Made by a program: the position numbers and the translations under genes. A stretch of 64,000 bases of DNA from Chordicoccus furentiruminis (GTDB taxonomy: Bacteria; Bacillota; Clostridia; Lachnospirales; Lachnospiraceae). Within the stretch, counting starts at the first letter, position 1, and the number at the start of each line of letters is the position of its first letter. The stretch lies in NCBI RefSeq assembly GCF_019355395.1, contig NZ_CP048829.1, forward strand, positions 124,001 to 188,000. The letters run 5' to 3'. Shown here in pieces: positions 1 through 6,960 of the stretch. Under the pieces are notes generated by a model that saw only the letters and a list, made by a program, of their open reading frames with translations, was not told the DNA's origin and made no database searches.

Positions 1-1068
1 GCTCATGCCGTCCCCGATTGTGACGGAAATGAAACCGGCCTTCTTTCTGGGCCTGTTCTCCGTCTCTGGCTGATTCTTTGCAAAGGCGGCCTGCATTTCC
101 GACTCCTTGAAGAGCTTCTCCTGATGCTCGATCCGCATGTTGTCAATTTTCATCCGGCTGAGGCTGCCGTATTCCAGTCCCTTCTCAAAGGCAAGTCCCG
201 GATGATTCGTGTGCACATGAATTTTCACGATGTCATCATCCGCGACCAGCACCAGACTGTCTCCGATGGAGGTGAGGAAGGATTTCAGATTCTTTTCCTC
301 CACTTCGGAGAACGGCTTTTCGAGATTGATGATGAATTCGGTGCAGTATCCGAACTTGATGTGATCCGTGCTGATTTCTTTATGTCCCTCCGGTGCGGTC
401 TGCGGCATCTTTGCGCCGGCAGGAGCTTCGAAGGTCAGATCCAGTTCCTTCCCGTTGAACGCGTCCACACAGCCCTCGAGCACGGTCATCAGTCCCTGTC
501 CGCCGGAATCCACGACGCCGGCTTCCTTCAGAACCGGGAGCATGTCCGGCGTCCTCTTCAGCGTCTCCTGTCCTTCCTCAAGAATCAGGGAGAAGAAACC
601 GGTAAGATCCTCCGCGCCGTCCTGGACTTCATCCGCCTTCAGCGCCATCGACTTCGCAACGGTGAGGATCGTGCCCTCCTTCGGCTTCATCACGGCCTTA
701 TAGGCCGTCTCCACGGCCTTTCCCATCGCCTCGGCGATCAGCGCCTTGTCAAGAGACTCATGGTCCCGTATCGTCTTCGTGAATCCCCGGAACAGCTGGG
801 AAAGAATCACGCCCGAGTTGCCCCTTGCGCCTCGGAGTGATCCGCCGGAAATCGCCTTCGCCAGCTCATCGATCCCTGCGCTCTCCGGCAGTGCGTTCAC
901 CTCGCCGGCTGCCGAAAGGATCGTCAGCGTCATATTGGTTCCCGTATCGCCGTCCGGCACCGGAAACACGTTCAGCTGATTGATCCATTCCTTCTTGAGC
1001 TCCAGATTTTTCGCACCCGTCAGGAACATCCTGCGAAGCATCTGCGCATCAACCGTATTCATCGCCAC
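1..1068 (-). CDS. fakA: Fatty acid kinase FakA / YloV (DhaL domain), 3' end outside window
   Basis: ATP-binding subunit of the fatty acid kinase that phosphorylates exogenous fatty acids presented by a FakB (DegV-family) carrier. About 356 N-terminal residues are visible; the family is usually about 550, so the C-terminal part lies past the left edge. The DhaL domain opens the protein, with its metal/ATP motif NVFPVPDGDTGTNM near residue 30, then GARGNSGVILSQ and DSGGQGL. The middle domain contains DDDIVKIHVHTNHPG, typical of YloV. Start chosen as GTG at 1068, nine bases after a GGAGG; ATG at 1062 is the alternative. It lies 18 bases downstream of the Asp23-family gene, the usual Firmicute pairing, and is probably co-transcribed with it. 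Confidence 0.93.
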   Translation of the reverse strand, partial: MAMNTVDAQMLRRMFLTGAKNLELKKEWINQLNVFPVPDGDTGTNMTLTILSAAGEVNALPESAGIDELAKAISGGSLRGARGNSGVILSQLFRGFTKTIRDHESLDKALIAEAMGKAVETAYKAVMKPKEGTILTVAKSMALKADEVQDGAEDLTGFFSLILEEGQETLKRTPDMLPVLKEAGVVDSGGQGLMTVLEGCVDAFNGKELDLTFEAPAGAKMPQTAPEGHKEISTDHIKFGYCTEFIINLEKPFSEVEEKNLKSFLTSIGDSLVLVADDDIVKIHVHTNHPGLAFEKGLEYGSLSRMKIDNMRIEHQEKLFKESEMQAAFAKNQPETENRPRKKAGFISVTIGDGMS

Positions 1069-1085
1069 GACGTTCACCCTCCCCA

Positions 1086-1442
1086 TCAATCGATCACACG
1101 GATCCCTTCCACGAGCACTTCGATACGTTCAACCGAAAGACCCGTGAACTGTTCCACCTTGTACTGAACGGCCTCGATCAGGTTCCCGGAAACCGCAGGG
1201 ATGCTGACGCCGTACGCGACGATGCAGTGAATGGTCAGCGAAATCCTGTTGTTGTCAATCCGCACATTGATTCCGTATTTCAGGCTGTCACGCTTCAGCA
1301 GATGGACCAGTCCGTCCTTCATGCTGTATGCGGCCATGCCGACGATTCCGAAACAGCCGACCGCCACACTTCCGGTATAGGTCGCGATGACATCCGGATC
1401 GACGAGAATCTCGCCGTACTCGGAGTTCAGATGTCCTTTCAT
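1086..1442 (-). CDS. Asp23/Gls24 family envelope stress response protein (YloU-like)
   Basis: Small cytoplasmic protein of the Asp23 (DUF322) family, about 118 aa, the normal size. The family feature is the N-terminal stretch beginning HLNSEYGEILVDPDVIATYTG, followed by valine-rich beta structure and the C-terminal segment VERIEVLVEGIRVID. The reading frame continues upstream to 1457, but ATG at 1442 has GGAGGTGG six bases before it, so I start there. It precedes fakA in what looks like a two-gene transcript and is divergent from rpmB, a conserved arrangement in Bacillota. Its exact biochemical role is not established; members link to envelope homeostasis. Confidence 0.9.
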   Translation of the reverse strand: MKGHLNSEYGEILVDPDVIATYTGSVAVGCFGIVGMAAYSMKDGLVHLLKRDSLKYGINVRIDNNRISLTIHCIVAYGVSIPAVSGNLIEAVQYKVEQFTGLSVERIEVLVEGIRVID

Positions 1443-1474
1443 ATGCCACCTCCGCATCTCTGATAACTCCGGTT

Positions 1475-1503
1475 ATTATACCCTGTTTGACGGGGTATGA
1501 AAA
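1475..1503 (-). promoter_or_regulatory. Sigma-A-type promoter of the yloU-fakA transcript
   Basis: On the minus strand, -35 TTTTCA (1498-1503), 17-base spacer, -10 TATAAT (1475-1480), about 33 bases before the yloU start codon. The -10 is perfect; the -35 is only a partial match. Confidence 0.6.
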
Positions 1504-1565
1504 GATGTTTTCCGTTTCGGCGCTTCATACAGGCGTTTTGGACCGCCTTCTTTTGTGGAAAACGC

Positions 1566-1594
1566 TTGCAATGGCGTCCGCTTTCTGATAGAAT
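1566..1594 (+). promoter_or_regulatory. Sigma-A-type promoter of rpmB
   Basis: -35 TTGCAA (1566-1571), 17-base spacer, -10 TAGAAT (1589-1594). The predicted transcript begins about 45 bases before the GTG start of rpmB. Confidence 0.7.
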
Positions 1595-1647
1595 AGCGAT
1601 GTTCGGGCCCGACGGGGCTTTAATCTGTTGCAAGGAGGTGTTTACCG

Positions 1648-1833
1648 GTGGCAGTTTGTTCAGTTTGCGGAAAGGGCGCGCACTTCGGAAATAATGTGAG
1701 CCATTCTCATAGAAGATCCAACAGAATGTGGAAATCCAACATCAAAAGGGTCAGAATTAAGGTCAATGGCGTTCCGCAGCACGCGTATATCTGTGCTCAG
1801 TGCCTGAAATCAGGTAAGGTGGAGCGTGCGTAA
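1648..1833 (+). CDS. rpmB: 50S ribosomal protein L28
   Basis: Large ribosomal subunit protein, 61 aa, full length for the family. It is of the zinc-binding type: CSVC near the N-terminus and CAQC near the C-terminus form the four-Cys set. The core reads GNNVSHSHRRSNRMWKSN, a classical L28 signature. Start is GTG at 1648, preceded by AGGAGGTG. The gene is monocistronic, with its own promoter and a strong terminator. Confidence 0.98.
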   Translation: MAVCSVCGKGAHFGNNVSHSHRRSNRMWKSNIKRVRIKVNGVPQHAYICAQCLKSGKVERA

Positions 1834-1906
1834 TCACCCCCGCCCGCTGCCGTTTGTCTTTTGATTCGCGGCACAATCGGACAGGAACAGCAGATATGAG
1901 GATAAG

Positions 1907-1937
1907 ACACAGGCCTTGAGGCCTGTGTTTTTCTTTT
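1907..1937 (+). terminator. Rho-independent terminator of rpmB
   Basis: Nine-base-pair stem ACACAGGCC / GGCCTGTGT with loop TTGA, running into TTTTTCTTTT on the plus strand. Confidence 0.92.
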
Positions 1938-1941
1938 GAAG

Positions 1942-1992
1942 GCGGGCGGAAGAAGTGCAGACTGCAAAGCGGCCTGCACTTCTTCCGCCCGC
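1942..1992. repeat. 19-bp perfect inverted repeat between convergent rpmB and gerW
   Basis: Arms at 1942-1960 and 1974-1992 are exact reverse complements (GCGGGCGGAAGAAGTGCAG), separated by 13 bases. The minus-strand side has no T-run, but the hairpin is 20 bases downstream of the gerW stop and is the best candidate for ending that operon. Confidence 0.7.
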
Positions 1993-2011
1993 TCATTCCG
2001 TTTCCGGATTC

Positions 2012-2389
2012 TTACGCGTTCTTCGTGCCGCCGTCCTCTTTCTCCGCCTTCCGGTTTGTGAACCGGCTCATCACATCCGGCAGCATATCCATGATCTTCG
2101 AGAGACTGTCCTGGTTTTTGACATTAACCAGTTTTGTCGTCCCACCGGAGATGATCAGCAGCGCGCTGGGCGTCATCTTTCCTCCGATTCCGCCGCCGGC
2201 GTTGGGATTCTTCCTGTCTCCCTGATTCGCGCCGGCGCCCGCGCCGAATGAGACGTCCATCAGCGGAAGAATCGTCGCACCGTCTACCCTGATCGGCTCT
2301 CCGACGACGGTTTTTGACGTGAGGAAACCCTCCATTCCCGTGAAAAGCGATTCCACCGTGTTCTGAAAATCATTGCTGTGATCAGCCAT
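2012..2389 (-). CDS. GerW family sporulation protein (YtfJ-like)
   Basis: 125-aa protein of the GerW/YtfJ family; in Bacillus subtilis YtfJ affects spore germination. Family marks are the glycine-rich VSFGAGAG and GGGIGGKMTPSALLII segments. The C-terminus is charged (NRKAEKEDGG). Start ATG at 2389 has AAGGAGG before it and overlaps the end of the DUF2953 gene by 8 bases. The GerW/DUF2953 pair matches the ytfJ-ytfI pair of spore formers. It suggests, but does not prove, that the organism or its ancestor sporulates. Confidence 0.9.
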   Translation of the reverse strand: MADHSNDFQNTVESLFTGMEGFLTSKTVVGEPIRVDGATILPLMDVSFGAGAGANQGDRKNPNAGGGIGGKMTPSALLIISGGTTKLVNVKNQDSLSKIMDMLPDVMSRFTNRKAEKEDGGTKNA

Positions 2390-3476
2390 CTTCTTCCTCC
2401 TTCACCGTTTCTGTTATTTCTCCGGCCCCGCCTTTTCCGGATTTCCGCAAGAGGCGGACCAGATACCGGACATCCCGGCTTATCAGCGCGGAGACCGCCA
2501 GCGTCAGCGGGCAAATCAGAACCACCCTGCCTGCAAGCCGGAGACGGCCTGCCGCGTAGGTTCCGTCAAAATCAGGGCAGACGGCGATCCGACCCGCTGT
2601 CAACGGATAGAAGACGGACAGAGCCGCCAGCACCTCCCCGGAAGCAGCCGGGTCACCGCAGCCGAACCTGATCTCGCCCGAAGCCTCCCTTGGCCTCAGG
2701 TGGCGCAGCAGCCGCTTCAGCTTGTCAAGAAGCGTCCGCAGCGCCCCTTCCGTCCGCGGATCCGTGATCACATCAAGAATGCCCGCCGCCTTCCCAACCG
2801 CTCCGGCAGCCCCTGAGAAGAACCTTCCAAGCCCGGCACTGATTTCCGCGGGCAGGAAACAGAGCTTCAGAAGCAGATCATAGACAGTCCAGAACCCGTC
2901 TCGCACGGCACTCCACAGCGCCCGGAAAATCCTTCCTGTCACGCCGAGACTTTGCCTCGCACGGATCAGCAGGCGCTCTCTGTGGTCCTTCGCCTTTTTC
3001 AGCGCTTCCTTTTCCGCCTTCCGGCGGGAAGTCTCCTCCTCCGCACGCCGCGTATTCTCCGCTTCTCTGGCTTCCCGGCGCGCCTCGGCCTCGCGCTTCA
3101 GTTTCTCGTATCGCTCCGGATCCTCCGTTTTCAGACGATCCAGCTTTTCTTTCTTAACCTGCTTCCTGTGCGCGGCCTCTTCTTCCCGCCTTTTCCTTCT
3201 GCGCTCTCCCGGATGAAATCCGAATACCGTGAAGCGGATGCCTCTCCTCCCGTCCGGCGCGGCTTTCCGGTCGAAGGCATATGAAACGGTAAAGGCACCG
3301 GCCAGCCAGGAAGCGCGTGCCTCGCCCCTCGCATCGCCGGTGCGGCTGTCTCCCTCTCCGCTGATCCGGTAACGGACCGGAACCAGAAGAACCAGCGCGA
3401 TCAGAGCCAGCACCGCAAGAAGCAGGATGACGAAAATGCGGCCGATGACAGCGAAAATGCCTGCAGCAGCGCTCAT
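2382..3476 (-). CDS. DUF2953 domain-containing membrane protein (YtfI-like)
   Basis: 364 aa. One strong hydrophobic segment near the N-terminus (about residues 8-30) is followed by beta-type sequence, a highly charged Lys/Glu/Arg segment at about 95-170 that is probably helical or coiled coil, and a C-terminal DUF2953 region with a second hydrophobic stretch (VVLICPLTLAVSALI). Function is unknown; the family travels with gerW. The start overlaps the stop of the 114-aa gene as ATGA, suggesting translational coupling. Confidence 0.8.
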   Translation of the reverse strand: MSAAAGIFAVIGRIFVILLLAVLALIALVLLVPVRYRISGEGDSRTGDARGEARASWLAGAFTVSYAFDRKAAPDGRRGIRFTVFGFHPGERRRKRREEEAAHRKQVKKEKLDRLKTEDPERYEKLKREAEARREAREAENTRRAEEETSRRKAEKEALKKAKDHRERLLIRARQSLGVTGRIFRALWSAVRDGFWTVYDLLLKLCFLPAEISAGLGRFFSGAAGAVGKAAGILDVITDPRTEGALRTLLDKLKRLLRHLRPREASGEIRFGCGDPAASGEVLAALSVFYPLTAGRIAVCPDFDGTYAAGRLRLAGRVVLICPLTLAVSALISRDVRYLVRLLRKSGKGGAGEITETVKEEEDG

Positions 3477-3817
3477 TTCACTCCTTTCATCCGGAAATAT
3501 GCCCGGAGGTCCGCATCTCCGCGTGCGCGGAGCGAATCGCCGATCATCCGCTCGACGAGGCCGACAGCCTCCTCTTTCGATGAGGCAAGACCGACGATCA
3601 CGGGAAGATGCAGCCGGAGCGCCGGCTGCCGCAGAAAGACGGTCGGAACCAGATCCAGCATATCCGTCCCGTTGGACGCCAGTGTGATCACAATATGGCC
3701 CCGGTCCGGTCTGTCCATGTCAAGCCTGTGCCGTATGGCCCCCGCTTCCTTCCGGACGCTCTCTCCCAGATAGAGCGTATCCGCCCATCTCAGCATCCGC
3801 CGCTCCATGCCCGTCAT
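3473..3817 (-). CDS. Conserved-looking hypothetical protein, 114 aa, in the wall-synthesis operon
   Basis: I do not recognise a named family. It is soluble, with an Arg-rich N-terminal helix (MLRWADTLYLGESVRKEAG), a central beta-rich piece (GHIVITLASNGTDMLDLVP) and a C-terminal piece with an alternating pattern (LHLPVIVGLASSKEEAVGLVERMI). It shares ATGA overlaps at both ends, with the PBP upstream and DUF2953 downstream, so it is clearly translated as part of the operon. ATG at 3817 is the coupled start; internal ATGs four and eight codons in are alternatives. The context suggests an envelope-related role, which is inference only. Confidence 0.75.
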   Translation of the reverse strand: MTGMERRMLRWADTLYLGESVRKEAGAIRHRLDMDRPDRGHIVITLASNGTDMLDLVPTVFLRQPALRLHLPVIVGLASSKEEAVGLVERMIGDSLRARGDADLRAYFRMKGVK

Positions 3818-5586
3818 CCTCCGTAATATGTATCCAGTACCTTCTCCGCGATCGGAACCGCAGTGGAGCTTCCCGAGCCGCCGTTTTCCGCCAGCACGGC
3901 GATCACCAGATCCGGATTGCCCGGATTGGTAAAGCCGACAAACCAGGAATGGGTCCCAATGGACCCGTCGCTCCGATAGTACTCGGCTGATCCGGTCTTT
4001 CCGGCTGCCTGATAGCTCCGTCCCGAGAGGGCGGACGCGGAGCCCTCCGAAACCACTTCCTTCATCAGATCCGTGAGTTTCGACGCCTCATCCGAGGTCA
4101 TCAGCCGGCGGTACGTCTTCGGCTTCGTCTTCGACACGGCGGAGCCGGCTGCATTTTCAATATGATCAATCAGATACGGCTTCATCAGCACGCCGTCGTT
4201 GGCGATCGCCGAGACGATCAGCGCCATATGATAGGGCGTCACCAGCGTTTTTCCCTGTCCGAAGGCAGTCTGCACCAGCTCCACCCTGCCCGAGGAGGAT
4301 GTCAGCGACCAGCGGCTCTTCGAGCTGGCGAGATCGAACGGAAGCTTCTGTCCGAACAGCATATCCTTCGCCACCTTCGTCAGCGGGTTTGCCCCGAGAT
4401 CGAGCCCGATCGTGGAGAAGGCCGTGTTGCAGCTGTGCGCGAAGGCCTGGGTGAAATTCTCTTCCCCGTGCGCCGTGCCGTGATAGCAGTGAACCGTGTA
4501 ATCGTCCACCTGCAGCTCGCCGGTGCAGGTATAGCTGAAACTGTCGAAGGTATGATACCGGCGGTAATAGGCCAGCGACGTCAGGATTTTAAAGGTGGAT
4601 CCGGGCGGATACAGCCCCTGTGTCGCGCGGTTGACCAGCTGGGAATTGGATGAATCCGCCACCATGTCCGCATAGCGGCTGTCGAGCGTGTTCGGATCGA
4701 AGTCCGGCTTCGAGACCATCGCCTTTACGGCGCCCGTCTTCGGATCCATCACGATGACGGCTCCGCTGTAATCGCCCAGCGCGCTGTAGCAGACATCCTG
4801 GAGGGTGGTGTTGAGTGTGGTCACAACATTGTCGCCCTTCGTCTTCCGTCCCTGAAAATCATCCAGTATCTGATCGATCAGATTGCCGTGGGAGGTCAGC
4901 AGGTCATAATTCGCGGCACTCTCGAGCCCGCTCTTCCCGTGCGTCACGAATCCGACCACATGGGCGTACTCGTTGGCGTAAGGGTAGACGCGGGTCTCAC
5001 TACCCTCGTCGTCCGTCTGTGTGTAGGCGAGCACGCTTCCGTCAAGCGCCTCGATCTTCCCGCGCAGCACCCGGTCGGCCATCGAATTCTGGCGTTTGTT
5101 GTACGGGCTGTTAATCACATCGTCCTTCAATGAGACGTTGAAATACACCAGATAGCCGATCAGCAGCAGGAAAAGAATCACGAAAGCGGCTGAGATAAAC
5201 AGATACGGGCCTTTGGAACGTCTCCGCTTTCCGGGTGTCCGGCTGCCGCTCTCCTGAGATGGGTATCCCGGCGCTTCCCGATATGCGGCGCGATCCGGCT
5301 CACCAAAGCGTTCTCCGCGCTCCGGTGTTCTTCTGTATCTCTCGTTCTCCGCCTCCGCGCGGCGCCTCCCGGTGCCGTCCTCCGTCCGGCTGATCCGGTG
5401 CGTTCCGCGCTCTCCGGGTGCCGCTTCCCGCACCGACCCGATGCCCCGGTCCTCCATACCCGGATAGATCTCCGGACCGGTTTCCCTCTTTAACTGTCCG
5501 TCTCCGCGGCCTTCCAGAATCTCGCGCACGTCCTCGTTGACCGACTGCGTCTCGCCGCTTCTTTTCCGTGATCGTCTCAATCGCAT
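3814..5586 (-). CDS. Class B penicillin-binding protein (transpeptidase) with long N-terminal extension
   Basis: Peptidoglycan DD-transpeptidase, 590 aa. Residues 1-125 are a low-complexity, Arg/Glu/Gly-rich cytoplasmic tail. A single membrane anchor covers about 128-149. The PBP2-type pedestal follows (LRGKIEALDGSVLA, NEYAHVVGFVT). The catalytic domain has all three motifs: STFK (Ser330, Lys333), SCN (385-387) and KTG (530-532). The partner RodA/FtsW-type polymerase is encoded immediately upstream, the usual polymerase-transpeptidase pairing. Whether this pair serves elongation, division or sporulation cannot be decided from sequence. The extension is unusual; typical relatives are about 480 aa. 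Confidence 0.92.
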   Translation of the reverse strand: MRLRRSRKRSGETQSVNEDVREILEGRGDGQLKRETGPEIYPGMEDRGIGSVREAAPGERGTHRISRTEDGTGRRRAEAENERYRRTPERGERFGEPDRAAYREAPGYPSQESGSRTPGKRRRSKGPYLFISAAFVILFLLLIGYLVYFNVSLKDDVINSPYNKRQNSMADRVLRGKIEALDGSVLAYTQTDDEGSETRVYPYANEYAHVVGFVTHGKSGLESAANYDLLTSHGNLIDQILDDFQGRKTKGDNVVTTLNTTLQDVCYSALGDYSGAVIVMDPKTGAVKAMVSKPDFDPNTLDSRYADMVADSSNSQLVNRATQGLYPPGSTFKILTSLAYYRRYHTFDSFSYTCTGELQVDDYTVHCYHGTAHGEENFTQAFAHSCNTAFSTIGLDLGANPLTKVAKDMLFGQKLPFDLASSKSRWSLTSSSGRVELVQTAFGQGKTLVTPYHMALIVSAIANDGVLMKPYLIDHIENAAGSAVSKTKPKTYRRLMTSDEASKLTDLMKEVVSEGSASALSGRSYQAAGKTGSAEYYRSDGSIGTHSWFVGFTNPGNPDLVIAVLAENGGSGSSTAVPIAEKVLDTYYGG

Positions 5587-5631
5587 TTCCTCACCGTCTG
5601 TATCGTTGCCGTCAGAACCCGTCTGCCGTTT

Positions 5632-6957
5632 TCACTCCTCTTCCTCCCTCAGAATGTAGAGGCCCTGGATGATGGCCAGCATGGTGATCGTGCTGACCAC
5701 CGAGCTGCCTCCGTAGCTCACCAGAGGAAGGGTAATGCCGGTCATCGGAATAAATTTCGTGACACCTCCCACCGTGAGAAACACCTGAAAGGCGTACTCA
5801 GTCCCGAGTCCGATCGCGACGAGCTTGCAGAACCGGTTCCGGATCAGCATCGAGATATTGCAGATCAGCAGATACATGCTCATGCATACGAGCAGGAGGC
5901 CGATGCTGAACAGTCCGCCGAACTCCTCACAGATCGCGGCAAAAATAAAGTCCTTGGTCGCGACCGGAATCGTATCGGGCCGGCCCTGATAGAGCCCGCA
6001 GCCGAACCACCCTCCGGCCCCGATGGCGAACAGGCCCTGCACGATCTGGTAGCCGGAGGTATCATAGACCGCGAACGGGTTCTTCCAGGCCGTGACGCGC
6101 TGCCGCACATGGCCGAACAGATGATAGGCTCCGACCGAGGCCAGCGCGCCGCCGCCCAGTCCCGCCAGCGCGTAGACAGGCCGCCGCGTCGCCACATAGG
6201 TCATCACGATATAGGTGATGAAGAACACAAGCGCGGTTCCGAGGTCGGTGGATAGGACGAGGATGATGACATGAAGTGCCGCTGCCGCGGTGGCGATCGC
6301 GACGCTGCGGAAGGACACATCCCTTGACAGCTTGGAGGCCAGGAAGAAAACCAGCGTGATCTTCACGAGCTCCGAGAACTGGATCGTGATGCCCCCGACC
6401 GAGATGGAGAGTTTCGCTCCGCCGCTGATTTTCGCCAGCGCCAGCACGCCCAGAAGGGCCAGAATTCCCACCCCCGCGTAGAGCCACGTCAGGCGCCGGA
6501 GCGGACGCATCCAGCGGCGCACGATCACCGGGATGACAAATGCGATGACGGTGCCGGCCGCCGCGATGATGAACTGCTTCAGCGCCTCCGTCAGATTCAG
6601 CCGCCCGATCATGATAAAGCCGATGTCCAGCAGCATCAGCATGTTGTTGACCAGCAGCATAGAGGCATCGGGATAGAGAAGGCGGTAGCAGAGAATCGTA
6701 ACCAGATGATAGAGCAGAATTCCGGCCATCAGCGCCACGGAGAGCAGCGTCCGTTCATTGGCGATGATGATGCCGTATCCGAGCAGCACCATCAGAACCA
6801 GAATCCGCCTCTGTCCGCTGATCTCCCTGTTTTTCTTCTCTTCATCGGAACGGGCCAGATACAGATAGGCCCGGAGCACATACAGCAGCATCAGGACGAT
6901 GAAGAGATACTTCGTCGCAGACGCGGCAATGCGCAGGATGGAATTCATTATCGTCAT
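5632..6957 (-). CDS. FtsW/RodA/SpoVE family peptidoglycan glycosyltransferase
   Basis: SEDS-family membrane polymerase of glycan strands, 441 aa with about ten hydrophobic segments. Family motifs visible are STDLGTALVFF, the loop GYQIVQGLFAIGAGGWFGCGL, KDFIFAAICEEFG and the C-terminal PLVSYGGSSVV. The N-terminus carries two or three extra membrane segments before the conserved core, and an RSDEEKKNRE loop. Start ATG 6957 follows GGGGAG; a second ATG three codons on is possible. It begins 3 bases after the U32 gene ends and is 45 bases from the PBP gene. Confidence 0.93.
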   Translation of the reverse strand: MTIMNSILRIAASATKYLFIVLMLLYVLRAYLYLARSDEEKKNREISGQRRILVLMVLLGYGIIIANERTLLSVALMAGILLYHLVTILCYRLLYPDASMLLVNNMLMLLDIGFIMIGRLNLTEALKQFIIAAAGTVIAFVIPVIVRRWMRPLRRLTWLYAGVGILALLGVLALAKISGGAKLSISVGGITIQFSELVKITLVFFLASKLSRDVSFRSVAIATAAAALHVIILVLSTDLGTALVFFITYIVMTYVATRRPVYALAGLGGGALASVGAYHLFGHVRQRVTAWKNPFAVYDTSGYQIVQGLFAIGAGGWFGCGLYQGRPDTIPVATKDFIFAAICEEFGGLFSIGLLLVCMSMYLLICNISMLIRNRFCKLVAIGLGTEYAFQVFLTVGGVTKFIPMTGITLPLVSYGGSSVVSTITMLAIIQGLYILREEEE

Positions 6958-6960
6958 AGA

